Source: Aurantimonas sp. 22II-16-19i
GTDB lineage: Bacteria > Pseudomonadota > Alphaproteobacteria > Rhizobiales > Rhizobiaceae
Reading direction: 5' to 3'
Assembly: GCF_002088275.1 (NCBI RefSeq)
Contig: NZ_AQQS01000032.1
Location: 1 to 64,000 of the forward strand
Length of the DNA: 64,000 nt
Each line of letters starts with the position of its first letter. Positions within the stretch are counted from its first letter, which is position 1. This document shows positions 42,732 to 53,926 of the stretch, piece after piece. Below the pieces are notes generated by a model. It did no database searches. It saw only the letters and a program-made list of their open reading frames with translations, and had not been told where the DNA came from. Position numbers and translations under genes: made by a program.

Positions 42732-42982
42732 TTGGCCGCTTCGCCATTTTGTCGCTGAGAGTCTGATTTTCGCGACAGACCGGTCGCCCCGGAAATCCCC
42801 GGCGAACCGCGCGCAAGTCCAGTTCGCGACGGATCCATGGTTTTTCCGACGGTCGTGCCGCGACGGCGACCTTTGCTTGCCCTCGCGCCGACGAGGAGGG
42901 CGAAGAGCAACTCCTCGGATGGCCGGGAAAGATGGTGGCGGCGAGGGAGGCCATCCAGAACGTCCCGGCTAAGGCCGGAAGA

Positions 42983-44365
42983 TCAGCCACCTGCGGTGCC
43001 GGTCGGCCATGTCGCGTGATGGTCGTCGATCACCAGCGCGTGCCGATGGCGGATCGGCTGGTGGCGATGCGGATGGCAATGTGGCTCCGGGCCTTCCCAG
43101 CCTTCGTGATCGTGCCGGTGGTGATCGTCGTGGACGTGTGGGGCGTCGTGCGCGAATGCCTGGTGGACATGCTCGACCTCGACGGGATCGTTCGCGGGCC
43201 AGAAACTCAGCGCCGCTGCGACGCCCGTGGCGGCCGCCGCAGCCATGACCAGGAAGGTCGGGCCGAGCCCGATCGTGGCCCCGAGCCACCCGGCGGCCGG
43301 ATAGGTGACGAGCCAGCAGGCGTGCGAAAGGGCGAACTGCGCGGCGAAGACGGCTGGCCGGCTGTCGGCGTCGGAGGAGCGGCGGAGGAGCAGTCCCCCG
43401 GGTGTGCCGATCGCCGAAGCGGCAGCGCCGAGCAAAGCCCAGAGGGCGAGGCTGCTCGTCCATCCAAGGTCGAGGCTGGCGGCGACGAGGAGGCCCGCCA
43501 TGGCGCTCGCGCCCGTTAGCATGACGGTGCGGGTGGGAACCCTGTCGAGAAGCCGCGAGAGCGCTATGGCGACGGCCATGGACCCGAGGCCGTAGGCGGC
43601 GAACAGGAATGCGACGTCGTCGTTGGTACCGCCCAGGTCGGCGCGCACCAGAACGACGGTGTTCACGATTACCATCGACCCGCCCGAAGAGGCCGCGAAT
43701 GACAGCGCCAGGAGACCCCGCAGGCGCGGTGTCGCGAGGTAGACGCGGATGCCCCTGGTCAGCTTGTCGACGAACCGCCCGCCGGCTGCCGCCTTCGCGA
43801 CCGGAAGCGCAACCGAGACGACCAATGCCGCGGACGCGAGGAAGCCGAAGACCGTGCCGAGAAACAGCCAGTGGAAGGAGATCACGGTGAGCAAGAGCGC
43901 CGCCAGAAGCGGACTGAAGAGCGACTCGAGGTCGTAGGCAAGCCGCGAAAGCGATAGGGCGTCCGTGTACTCGCGCTCGTCGGGCAGGATGTCCGGGATC
44001 GTGCCTTGAAAGGTCGGGGTGAACAGGGCCGACATCGACTGGAAGGCGAAGACGAGCGCGTAGACCTGCCAGATCTCGGTGACGAAGGGCAGCACGAGCA
44101 CGAAGGCCGCCCGGGCGAGATTGAGGCCGACGAGGAGCGTCCGCCGCGGCAGGAAGCCCGTCAGGACCCCGGCGAACTGTGAGACGCCGACATAGGCGAT
44201 CATCTTGATCGCGAGTGCCGTCCCGAGCACCGCGCCGGCATCGGCGCCGGCAAGCTCGTAGGCGAGCAGCCCAAGCGCCACGGTGGTCAGTCCGGTCCCG
44301 ATCAACGAGAGGACCTGCGCCGCAAAGAGGTGGCGATAGGTACGGTGGCGCAGGACGGTCAGCAT
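42983..44365 (-). CDS. MFS efflux protein with a His-rich C-terminal tail
   Basis: A 460-residue major-facilitator protein with 12 predicted helices. It begins MLTVLRHRTYRHLFAAQVLS and has FLPRRTLLVGLNLARA in the first half. The last 60 residues are strikingly His-rich (HDAPHVHDDHHRHDHEG, then HCHPHRHQPIRHRH), as in NreB/NrsD-type nickel exporters. It is the last of four minus-strand genes (His-rich protein, HupE-like, anchored protein, MFS), so nickel or cobalt export is the best inference. The metal is not proven by sequence. Confidence 0.88.
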   Translation of the reverse strand: MLTVLRHRTYRHLFAAQVLSLIGTGLTTVALGLLAYELAGADAGAVLGTALAIKMIAYVGVSQFAGVLTGFLPRRTLLVGLNLARAAFVLVLPFVTEIWQVYALVFAFQSMSALFTPTFQGTIPDILPDEREYTDALSLSRLAYDLESLFSPLLAALLLTVISFHWLFLGTVFGFLASAALVVSVALPVAKAAAGGRFVDKLTRGIRVYLATPRLRGLLALSFAASSGGSMVIVNTVVLVRADLGGTNDDVAFLFAAYGLGSMAVAIALSRLLDRVPTRTVMLTGASAMAGLLVAASLDLGWTSSLALWALLGAAASAIGTPGGLLLRRSSDADSRPAVFAAQFALSHACWLVTYPAAGWLGATIGLGPTFLVMAAAAATGVAAALSFWPANDPVEVEHVHQAFAHDAPHVHDDHHRHDHEGWEGPEPHCHPHRHQPIRHRHALVIDDHHATWPTGTAGG

Positions 44366-44464
44366 CGTTGTGTTACCTCGACCCCGGCGTTGCGGCTGCC
44401 CGGTCGGAAAAAGATGCCGACCGACGGCACGAGACCATCGGTCGGCGGGGATGGGAAGGCCTCG

Positions 44465-45202
44465 TCAGACCTTCCGCTCGAACGCAGTGTAGGTGCCGCT
44501 CGTGCGGACCGTCACGGCGACCGGCGCGTCGCCGCGGTTACGCCAGAACCATCCGTGGTTGCCCGTGAAGGCGGCCTGGATGGTCCCCTCGTCGGAAGAG
44601 ACCGCACGGCCCTTCTCGTAGGAGACGTTCTGTCCGCCGCCGTCGCCATGCGTGTCGTAGTTGACGGCGCCGCCTTCCGAGACGACCCAGGCGAACGAGG
44701 CGATCTCGCCTTCCTGCATGGTCAGCTTGATCTCCGCGCCCTCCCCGGGGGCGAGCGTGATGGTCATTTCGTCCTGACGCATCTCCTGCGCGACAGCGGC
44801 CGAGACGAAGAGACTGCCGATCGCGCCGAAGATGCTGGACTGCCGCTCCGGAGCGGGCGGTGCCGGTGGTGCGGGAGGGGCCAGCGGGGCGACGGGCGGC
44901 GGCACCACGCCGACGGCGGCAGGCGGAAGCGGCGCCGCGTTGGCACCGGTCGCCGGGGCAGCACGGGCGGCCGCGTCCATGGCGGCGTCGGCCTCGGCTT
45001 CGGCTGCGAGCTGCATCTTGATCTCGCCCATCTCGGTGAGGTTCAGGGCCGATCCGACCCCGGTGGGGTCGATGCCGTATTCGGCGGGGAGCACAACCGC
45101 GACCAGGATCGCAGTCGCGGAGACCGCCGCGATGACGGTCGAGCGCACCAGCTTCCGCGTCGTGGGAAGCTCGGCGCGGGTGGGCATGTCGGTATTGTAC
45201 AT
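44465..45202 (-). CDS. Membrane-anchored periplasmic protein with Pro-rich stalk
   Basis: A 245-residue protein with one N-terminal anchor helix (STVIAAVSATAILVAVVLPAE), an Ala/Pro-rich stalk (about 85-120) and a C-terminal beta-rich domain (MTITLAPGEGAEIKLTMQEG to TYTAFERKV) resembling a small cupin-like or jelly-roll fold. I do not know its function. It appears as a transmembrane anchor protein beside HupE-like genes in metal clusters. It lies 28 nt after the HupE-like gene and 99 nt before the MFS gene in the same operon. Confidence 0.75.
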   Translation of the reverse strand: MYNTDMPTRAELPTTRKLVRSTVIAAVSATAILVAVVLPAEYGIDPTGVGSALNLTEMGEIKMQLAAEAEADAAMDAAARAAPATGANAAPLPPAAVGVVPPPVAPLAPPAPPAPPAPERQSSIFGAIGSLFVSAAVAQEMRQDEMTITLAPGEGAEIKLTMQEGEIASFAWVVSEGGAVNYDTHGDGGGQNVSYEKGRAVSSDEGTIQAAFTGNHGWFWRNRGDAPVAVTVRTSGTYTAFERKV

Positions 45203-45230
45203 GTGTCGGTATCCTGGAATTGAGAGGCCG

Positions 45231-45965
45231 TCAGGCGACGAGATAGCCAGCGACCTGGTAGCCGAAGAGCACGAAGCCGGCGGCCATCATGACGACGTTG
45301 GCGGTGTAGGCGTGGCGGAAGAAGCTGGGGGTCCTGCGCCAGAAGCCCATGACGATGAGGATCGCGCCGAGGGCGAGGAGCTGGCCGATCTCGACGCCGA
45401 CATTGAAGGCGAGGAGATTCGGAACCAGGCCGTCCGGCGAGATGTCGTATTCCAGGATCTTGGTTGACAGACCGAAGCCATGGAAGAAGCCGAAGATCAG
45501 GGTCGCGGCCTTCGTGTTCGGCTGGAAGCCGAACCACCGCTGGAACGCCCCCATGTAGTCGAGCGCCTTGTAGACGACCGACAGGCCGATGATCGCGTCG
45601 ATGATGTAGCTGTTGATCCCGACGTTGAAATAGACGCCGAGGAGCATCGTCGTGGAGTGACCGATCGCGAAGAGGGTCACGTAGATGCCGATGTCCTTCA
45701 TCCGGTAGAGGAAGAAGATCACGCCGAGCAGGAACAGGATGTGGTCGTAGCCCGTCGCCATGTGTTTGGCGCCGAGATACATGAAGGCGATGAGATTCAC
45801 CCCCGTGATCTCCTGGATGTAGCCCTGGTCGCCGGCGGCGACGCCGTGCGCGAGGGCTGTCGTGCCCCATGCCATCGCCAGGAGAAGGGCGAGCAGAGGG
45901 GTGCGAAGCATCGTCCGGATCGCGTAGCGCGACCGGTGGCGACCTTCGACGGAAGGGTCCTGCAT
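45231..45965 (-). CDS. HupE/UreJ-family membrane protein
   Basis: A HupE/UreJ-type permease of about 244 residues. It has a signal sequence (TPLLALLLAMAWGTTALAHG), then KHMATGYDHILFLLGVIFFL, the HupE signature with the conserved His-Asp pair, then FAIGHSTTMLLG and FHGFGLSTKIL. Family members import or move nickel or cobalt. Candidate starts are ATG 45995, 45965 and 45911; none has a strong ribosome-binding site, and 45911 would put the signal peptide at the very start. The context is a four-gene metal cassette ending in an MFS exporter with a His-rich tail. Confidence 0.85.
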   Translation of the reverse strand: MQDPSVEGRHRSRYAIRTMLRTPLLALLLAMAWGTTALAHGVAAGDQGYIQEITGVNLIAFMYLGAKHMATGYDHILFLLGVIFFLYRMKDIGIYVTLFAIGHSTTMLLGVYFNVGINSYIIDAIIGLSVVYKALDYMGAFQRWFGFQPNTKAATLIFGFFHGFGLSTKILEYDISPDGLVPNLLAFNVGVEIGQLLALGAILIVMGFWRRTPSFFRHAYTANVVMMAAGFVLFGYQVAGYLVA

Positions 45966-46018
45966 GTCTGGTTCCGATTGTCCGAAAGGTGCCATGCCGT
46001 CGCAGCGACGGCGTCTGA

Positions 46019-46384
46019 TCACGCCGTATCGGACGGTCTCGGGGGTCGTTCCAGAGCGGAAGGCTCGCCGCCCACGCCCTGGTCCTGGCGGGACAGAGCA
46101 TGCTGCGCGGCACCGGGCGGCAGGGGCGCATCGAACCGGAGCAATGTCCCGGGCTTGTCGTGGGAATGGTCGAACGGGTTGTGCCTGTGCTCGTGATCGC
46201 CGTGCCCCATCGGATCAGGCAGGGGTTCGTCGTCGTGCGAATGACCGTGATCATCGAGCGCGGCATGCTGCGCGAAGATCGGGTCGTGCGAGGTCGACGG
46301 ACCCTGAGGCGACGTGAACATGGCGAAAGCGACTGCCAGGGCGATCACCAGATGTCCGAAAAGGGTTCGGCTGAGCTTCGGCAT
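46019..46384 (-). CDS. His-rich periplasmic metal-binding protein
   Basis: A 121-residue secreted protein. The signal region (HLVIALAVAFAMFTSPQ) is followed by a long His/Asp-rich segment (ALDDHGHSHDDEPLPDPMGHGDHEHRHNPFDHSHD, about residues 40-85, quoted by residue range in the family sense) and a Pro-rich end. The composition fits a periplasmic buffer or sensor for nickel, cobalt or zinc. It is the first gene of the four-gene cassette with the HupE-like, anchored and MFS proteins. There is no named family. Confidence 0.7.
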   Translation of the reverse strand: MPKLSRTLFGHLVIALAVAFAMFTSPQGPSTSHDPIFAQHAALDDHGHSHDDEPLPDPMGHGDHEHRHNPFDHSHDKPGTLLRFDAPLPPGAAQHALSRQDQGVGGEPSALERPPRPSDTA

Positions 46385-46579
46385 GCGGTCGGCGGTTGGT
46401 TCCCTCGTGCGGATGCCGCGATCCTGATCCCCGATCCCGGCGCGAAACTTGTCGGCGTGGAAGATGGCGCAGTCATGGTGGCGAAAGGAATCACCTTCGC
46501 ATCCGAGCGGACCAACGCAGCGGCGACTTAACTTCAAGGGCCGCTCCGGCTGAACGCGTGCATAGAGATCGCGATCTCT

Positions 46580-46855
46580 TCACGAGGCCCCGGCCGAAGC
46601 ATCGCCTCCAATGATCCACTCGTGGAAGCTCGGTGTAGCCGCCGACCCGATGAGGGGCTGCGGCCTGGTCTCCACGTCGTGCTCTTCCCTGAAGGCGTCG
46701 GTCTGCTCGCGGGTTTCCAGATGTTGATCGTCGACCCTGCAGCCCTGGGCCTCGATCAGCCAACTCGACTTGATGCCATAGGGGCAGACATGCCCGGACA
46801 TCAGCATCCGGTAGAGGGCGGCGGTGCCTTGCGGCGTGGGAGCGGACTGGTTCAT
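46580..46855 (-). pseudogene. Glutaredoxin-like protein, frameshifted near the end
   Basis: The frame encodes LMSGHVCPYGIKSSWLIEAQG, then DQHLETREQTDAFREEHDVETRPQPLIG, a glutaredoxin-like protein with a single active-site cysteine. The expected end (RVGGYTEL) lies in the next frame, so one base is lost or gained near 46655. The start codon overlaps the stop of the copA remnant (ATGA), showing that both once formed an operon. Confidence 0.65.
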
Positions 46856-47532
46856 GCAAGCTCTCCCGGCTGTCGTCCGCCATCGCTCATCGGGGCCCGG
46901 AAGCGTCTGAGCCGCAGCGCGTTGCCGAGGACGAAGACGCTGGACATCGCCATCGCGCTGGCGGCGAGCACCGGCGACAGCAGCAGACCGAAAGCGGGAT
47001 AGAGCACGCCGGCAGCGACCGGGATCAGGGCCGTGTTATAGGCGAAGGCCCAGAAGAGGTTCTGCCGGATGTTGCGGATCGTCGCCTGCGACAGCGCGAC
47101 CGCATTGGGAACACCCCCTGAGGCTGCCCGACATCAGCACGACGTCTGCCGCCTCGATGGCGATGTCGGTCCCCGTTCCGATGGCGATGCCGACATCGGC
47201 TTCGGCCAGCGCCGGCGCATCGTTGATGCCGTCGCCGACGAAGGCGAGCCGGCCGTGCCGGCGCTTCAGGTCCCTGACCGCGGCCACCTTGCCGTCCGGC
47301 AGGACCTCGGCCACCACCTCGTCGATGCCCAGCCGCCGCCCGATCGCATCGGCGGTCCGGCGGTTGTCGCCGGTGATCACCACCACCGTCAGGCCGAGAT
47401 CGTGCAGCGCGGCGATCGCCGTCGGCGTGGTTGCCTTGATCGGGTCGGCGACGGCGATTATCGCGGCCAGCCGCCCGTCGATAGCGGCATAAAGCGGCGA
47501 CTTCCCCTCCCCGCCCAGGCGCTCGGCGACGG
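46852..47532 (-). pseudogene. copA: CopA-type copper ATPase, C-terminal remnant
   Basis: About 225 codons of a P1B-1 copper ATPase. It has the P-domain end ([39 protein letters not shown]), a frame change after [10 protein letters not shown], and the last two helices ([37 protein letters not shown]) that carry the copper-type YN and MSS residues. The N-terminal two thirds are missing; the sequence ends exactly at the IS copy at 47533. Confidence 0.88.
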
Positions 47533-47589
47533 GGGACTGTCAGGAATTCCGTGTGAGGGCGGGCATAATGGGACCGAAGGAGATCACCC

Positions 47590-48842
47590 ATGGCCCGCCG
47601 CAAAGAACCCAGCATCCCTGACGCGCTGCTCGACCAGCTTTTGTCGGGCGCCGATCCCAAGACCGCCTTTGATCCCGGTGGCTTGCTCGATGGGCTGAAG
47701 AAGGCGCTCGCCGAACGGGCGCTGAATGCCGAGATGGATCATCATCTTGCCGGCGAGAACGGCGCTGGAAACGGCTGCAATGGCTACGGCAAGAAGACAG
47801 TGACGAGCGACAGCGGCAAATTCGAGCTTGCCGTCCCGCGGGATCGCCAGTCGAGCTTCGACCCGCAGCTCATCGCCAAATACCAGCGCCGTTTTCCAGG
47901 CTTCGACGAGAAGGTCGTCTCGATGTACGCCCGCATGAGCAACCGTGAGATTGTCGGGCATCTCCATGATCTTTATGGCGTCGACGTCTCGCCAGACCTG
48001 ATCTCGGCCGTGACGGATGCCGTTCTGGACGAGGTCACCGCCTGTCAGGCCCGGCCGCTCGAGCCGGTCTATCCCGTTGTCTTCTTTGATGCCCTCAGGG
48101 TGAAGATCCGAGACGAAGGGTTTGTCCGCAACAAGGCTGTCCACATCGCCCTCGGGGTTCGGGCCGACGGCACCAAGGAGGTTCTCGGCCTCTGGCTGGA
48201 GCAGAACGAAGGCGCTAAGTTCTGGCTCAAGGTCATGAACGAGATGAAGAACCGGGGCGTCGAGGATGTGCTGCTCGCCCCTTCGACGCCGCCTGCGGCG
48301 TCGCTCAGGACAGGCTTGTCGATGGCCTGAAGGGCTTTCCCGAGGCCATCACCGCGGTCTTTCCTGAGACGACGGTCCAGACCTGCATCGTACATCTGCT
48401 GCGCCACAGCCTCGACTTCACCTCCTACAAGGACCGCAAGGCTGTTGCGGCCGCGGTGAAGGAAATCTACCGGGCCACCGACGCCGGCGCGGCCGAGAAG
48501 GCGTTGGCAGCCTTCGAGGAGGGCGAATGGGGCCGGAAATACAAAGCCATCGGCCAGAGCTGGCGTCGGGCCTGGGCCGAGGTCGTCCCGTTCTTCGCCT
48601 TCCCCGAGGAAGTTCGCAAAATCGTCTACACGACAAACGCTATCGAAGCACTGAACTCCAAGCTTCGCCGGGCCGTCCGCGCCCGCGGCCACTTTCCGAG
48701 CGACGACGCCGCAATGAAGCTGCTCTTCCTGGTCTTGAACCGGGCCGAGAAGGAGTGGAAGATGGCGCCACGTGAGTGGGCGATGGCCAAAGCGCAGTTC
48801 GCCATTCTCTACGGCGAGCGCTTCACACGGGCCATGGCGTGA
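47590..48842 (+). pseudogene. IS256-type transposase, copy 2, disrupted
   Basis: Close to copy 1 and free of its 43-bp insert (GFDEKVVSMYARMSNREI, one Gly shorter). It is broken instead at 48279-48316, where a palindromic insert ends the first frame at 48330. The second frame resumes with GLKGFPEAITAVFPE and ends at 48842. Both transposase copies in the window are therefore inactive by different insertions. Confidence 0.9.
48279..48316. repeat. Palindromic insert inside transposase copy 2
   Basis: CCCTTCGAC, then the hairpin GACGCCG-CCTG-CGGCGTC, then CGCTCAGGA and CAGGCTT. The outer parts equal the 20-nt unit found twice in the IS3 fragment; the central hairpin replaces its ACTT. Confidence 0.75.
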
Positions 48843-48886
48843 CAATGTTCAAAAGCCCGCCCACACACGGAATTCCCGACAGTCCC

Positions 48887-49216
48887 CTCCTCCTGACTGC
48901 CGATCGGGCGTCGAACGGCTACCGCAACTATTCCGTCGAAGACGTCTACCGGCTCCGCTTCGTCCAGCGATCCCGCAGCCTCGGATTCTCGGTCAAAGAG
49001 TGCAGGCAACTGCTTTCTCTCCACACGGACCGCGGCCGCGCCAGCGCGGATGTGAAGGCGATCGCAACCGAGAAGCTCGGAGAGATAGACCGCAAGATCG
49101 CCGAACTGACCGGTCTCCGACAGATGCTCGGACACCTGGTGGGGAGCTGCCATGGCGACGTCCACCCGGATTGCCCGATCATCGACGGCCTGTCGGGATT
49201 GGCTCGCGACCATTAG
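48887..49216 (+). pseudogene. cueR: CueR-like MerR copper regulator, 5' truncated
   Basis: The protein begins inside the DNA-binding domain (LTADRASNGYRNYSVEDVYRLRFVQR) and runs to a normal end with the copper-binding loop CHGDVHPDCPIIDGL. About 26 N-terminal residues, including the first helix-turn-helix, are cut off exactly at the IS end. In CueR the two cysteines of this loop bind Cu(I). It was presumably the regulator of the copA remnant on the other side of the IS. Confidence 0.88.
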
Positions 49217-49397
49217 GCTACGACCGAAGCGAGCGGACGAGGATGCGCGCTCGCGTCGGGGATGCCGACCTTTTCCAGCGCCCGACGAGCGTAGGACCGA
49301 GGCATATTCCATCGCGTCGTCTTGTCCCGGACTTTCGTGACCTGCGAGCCCGGAGATCGGACGCGGAGGCGGTCGATTCTCAGCCCCCCGACACCCG

Positions 49398-50009
49398 TCA
49401 GAACTTCAGGAAGAGCCCGAAATGGAAACGCTGCACGCTGCCCCATGGCGTGCGGTGCTCGTAGTTCACCGACTTGACCAACTGATAACCCGCGCCCAAC
49501 CGCTCGGACAACAAGGCCGCATCGTAGCGAGCAACCGGCAAACCGCTGCACGATGTCGGGCCGTCCGGCGCGAACGTTCCAATGATCGCGTGTCCACCGA
49601 GTAGCAAGGCCCCATCCATGACCCGTAGATAGTCGTCTTGATCAACGGTCTCGGTCAGGAAATGAAAGGCCGCCCGATCATGCCAGATCCCGAAGCGCTG
49701 GTTCGGCTTCCAGTCGAGCACATTCTCCACGACCCAGTCGACGGGCGCTTCCCCGGGTAGCCGCGCACGAGTCCTCGCCAGCGCGGTTTCCGACAGGTCG
49801 AGCACGGTGATCCGGCGGTATCCCCGTTCCAGAAGGCAATCCACGAGCCGGGATGAACCCGCGCCCACATCGACGATAGCCGCATCCTTTTCTGCCCCTG
49901 TCGCGCCGATCAGGTCGAGCGAGACCCGTGGGCGGTCCTCGAACCAGCTCGTCTCGGCCTCTTCCTTGACCCGATAGACGCCTTCCCAGCGGTTCGGAAT
50001 TTCTTCCAT
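49398..50009 (-). CDS. Class I SAM-dependent methyltransferase
   Basis: A 203-residue methyltransferase. Motif I reads IVDVGAGSSRLVDCLLERG, followed by ITVLDLSETALARTRARL and the late motif WHDRAAFHFLTE. Family members of this exact type (NRWEGVYRVKEE start, HRTPWGSVQRFHF end) are common beside copper and heavy-metal genes; the substrate is unknown. It begins 10 nt after the stop of the intact CopA gene, so it is the second gene of that operon. Confidence 0.85.
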   Translation of the reverse strand: MEEIPNRWEGVYRVKEEAETSWFEDRPRVSLDLIGATGAEKDAAIVDVGAGSSRLVDCLLERGYRRITVLDLSETALARTRARLPGEAPVDWVVENVLDWKPNQRFGIWHDRAAFHFLTETVDQDDYLRVMDGALLLGGHAIIGTFAPDGPTSCSGLPVARYDAALLSERLGAGYQLVKSVNYEHRTPWGSVQRFHFGLFLKF

Positions 50010-50019
50010 CGTCAGCCCC

Positions 50020-52353
<2,334 letters not shown>

Positions 52354-52420
52354 TGCCAGCCAACCTTTCACTGTGTCGCTTCAGCTTGAGGCTTCCAGCG
52401 ACTGGATGCTCAAGTCTTTT

Positions 52421-53728
52421 TCAATGCTGTTCGTGAGCGACTTCCCTGACCGGGTTGCGTGCCAGGGAAATTCCCACGAACAGGAACACCAGCGCCATGC
52501 CGACGATGCCGGTCACGACGATCAGCGGATCGGACTGCCACTTCATCCCGGTGAAGGCGGCCAGCACCGACGCATCGAGGACGACGGCCGTCAGCAGCAC
52601 CCAACCCTTCGCGCCGATGTCCTCCCTCAGATGCCGGAAAACACCGAAGTGGATGATCATGTCCATCACCAGATAGAAGAATGCCCCGAGCGAGGCGATG
52701 CGACTGAGGTCGAAGAACACCGTGAGAAATGCTGCGATCACGACGGTGTAGACGAGCGTGTGGTCCTTGATCCTGCCCGGCATCCCGAAATGGCTGTGGG
52801 GGATCATCTTCATGTCGCTCAGCATCGCCAGCATCCGCGAGACCGCGAAAACGCTGGCGACCAGGCCCGACGCCGTGGCCACCAGCGCGAGCGCCACCGT
52901 CAGGTAGAAGCCGGTCTGACCGAGAGCGGGCTGGGCTGCCTCGGCCAGCGCGTAGTCCTTCGCCGCCACGATGCGGTCGAGCGGCAGGCTGGAGCCGACC
53001 GCGAAGGCGACCAGCAGATAGACGACGACGCAGACGGCGATGGACCAGACGATGGCGCGGCCTACGTTGCGGTGCGGCTCGGTGATCTCGGCGCCGCTGT
53101 TGGTGATGGTCGTGAAGCCTTTGAAGGCGAGGATCGACAGCGCTACAGACGCCACGAAACCACCTACTCCCAACTCTCCGCCCGTGGCTTCGAACGAGAT
53201 GCCGCTTGCCCAGAGACCAGCCGCCCCGAACGACGCGATGCCACCCACCTTGAGCACCGCCATGACGATGGACCAAAGCCCGACCGAACGGGTGCCAGAA
53301 GCGTTCAGGAGATACGCGAAAAAGATCAACCCGACGCCGAGAATCGGCACGAGGACGCTGTCCGGCTCGCCGCCGAACGCCTGAAGCGCGTATGTTCCGA
53401 ACGTACGCGCGACGAGACTCTCGCTGATGACCATCGACAGCGCCATCAGCAGTGCGGCGCCCGCAGCGACCGTCCTCGGGCCGTAGGCCTTCTTGAGAAT
53501 CATCCCAATGCCGCCCGCGGATGGAAACGCGTTCGACATCTTGACATAGGTATAGGCGCTAAAGGTCGTGACCACCGCACCCGCGATGAACGAGAGCGGA
53601 AAGAGCGGCCCCGCAAGCTCGGCGATCTGGCCCGTCAGCGCGAAGATGCCTGCGCCGATCATCACGCCGGTGCCCATGGCCACCGCGCCCGGCAAGGTGA
53701 TGCTGTTCTTCACGTAATCGGTCGTCAT
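52421..53728 (-). CDS. APC-superfamily amino-acid/amine permease
   Basis: A 435-residue transporter with about 12 hydrophobic segments. SITLPGAVAMGTGVMIGAGIFALTGQ is the typical APC start, followed by FPLSFIAGAVVTTFSAYTYV and FKGFTTITNSGAEITEPHRNVGRAI. The cytoplasmic tail is short. GAGGAAGAG precedes ATG 53728; an upstream ATG at 53755 is possible. The substrate is unknown. It lies 67 nt upstream of copA on the same strand, but a functional link to copper is not evident. Confidence 0.9.
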   Translation of the reverse strand: MTTDYVKNSITLPGAVAMGTGVMIGAGIFALTGQIAELAGPLFPLSFIAGAVVTTFSAYTYVKMSNAFPSAGGIGMILKKAYGPRTVAAGAALLMALSMVISESLVARTFGTYALQAFGGEPDSVLVPILGVGLIFFAYLLNASGTRSVGLWSIVMAVLKVGGIASFGAAGLWASGISFEATGGELGVGGFVASVALSILAFKGFTTITNSGAEITEPHRNVGRAIVWSIAVCVVVYLLVAFAVGSSLPLDRIVAAKDYALAEAAQPALGQTGFYLTVALALVATASGLVASVFAVSRMLAMLSDMKMIPHSHFGMPGRIKDHTLVYTVVIAAFLTVFFDLSRIASLGAFFYLVMDMIIHFGVFRHLREDIGAKGWVLLTAVVLDASVLAAFTGMKWQSDPLIVVTGIVGMALVFLFVGISLARNPVREVAHEQH

Positions 53729-53761
53729 CGGCTCTTCCTCGGGCTTTCGTCGCATCGCCGA

Positions 53762-53926
53762 TCAGAGAAACGCCTCCCCTTCAAGCCGAGGCCAAGCACC
53801 GCCCTTCTGTTCAGGCAAGGGCTCTGCCGCCGTCTCGCCCCAAAGTGCGATGACCAAGGGGACGATGCCCGCTGACGCATCGGCCAGGCCGAGACGAGGC
53901 AGGAGACCGGACCAGCGAAGCATCAT
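53762..53926 (-). CDS. Possible small protein (54 aa) overlapping the upstream gene
   Basis: A frame beginning with ATG that overlaps the stop of the membrane-protein gene by four bases. It encodes MMLRWSGLLPRLGLADASAG, a short hydrophobic stretch (IVPLVIALWG) and a polar end. The tight overlap is the only support. It may equally be the tail of a decayed gene. Confidence 0.3.
   Translation of the reverse strand: MMLRWSGLLPRLGLADASAGIVPLVIALWGETAAEPLPEQKGGAWPRLEGEAFL

Larger units (their letters stand above)
47533..48886 (+). mobile_element. IS256-family insertion sequence, copy 2
   Basis: The same element as at 39056, 1354 bp, beginning GGGACTGTCAGGAATTCC and ending GGAATTCCCGACAGTCCC. The flanks are GGCGACGG on the left and CTCCTCCT on the right, so no target duplication exists. 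The left flank is the middle of copA and the right flank the middle of a cueR-like gene, so the element marks a deletion end point and not a simple insertion. Confidence 0.92.

Noticed and set aside
42732-42982. A minus-strand frame extending from 42990 through this gap as a gene
   Set aside because: No family features and no ribosome-binding site; it overlaps the end of the acyltransferase gene antisense.
49217-49397. Short frames between the cueR remnant and the methyltransferase
   Set aside because: Too short and without family features; treated as intergenic DNA or unrecognisable remnant.
52373-53875. A 500-codon plus-strand frame
   Set aside because: It is antisense to the APC permease; composition is charged and repetitive, with no domain.
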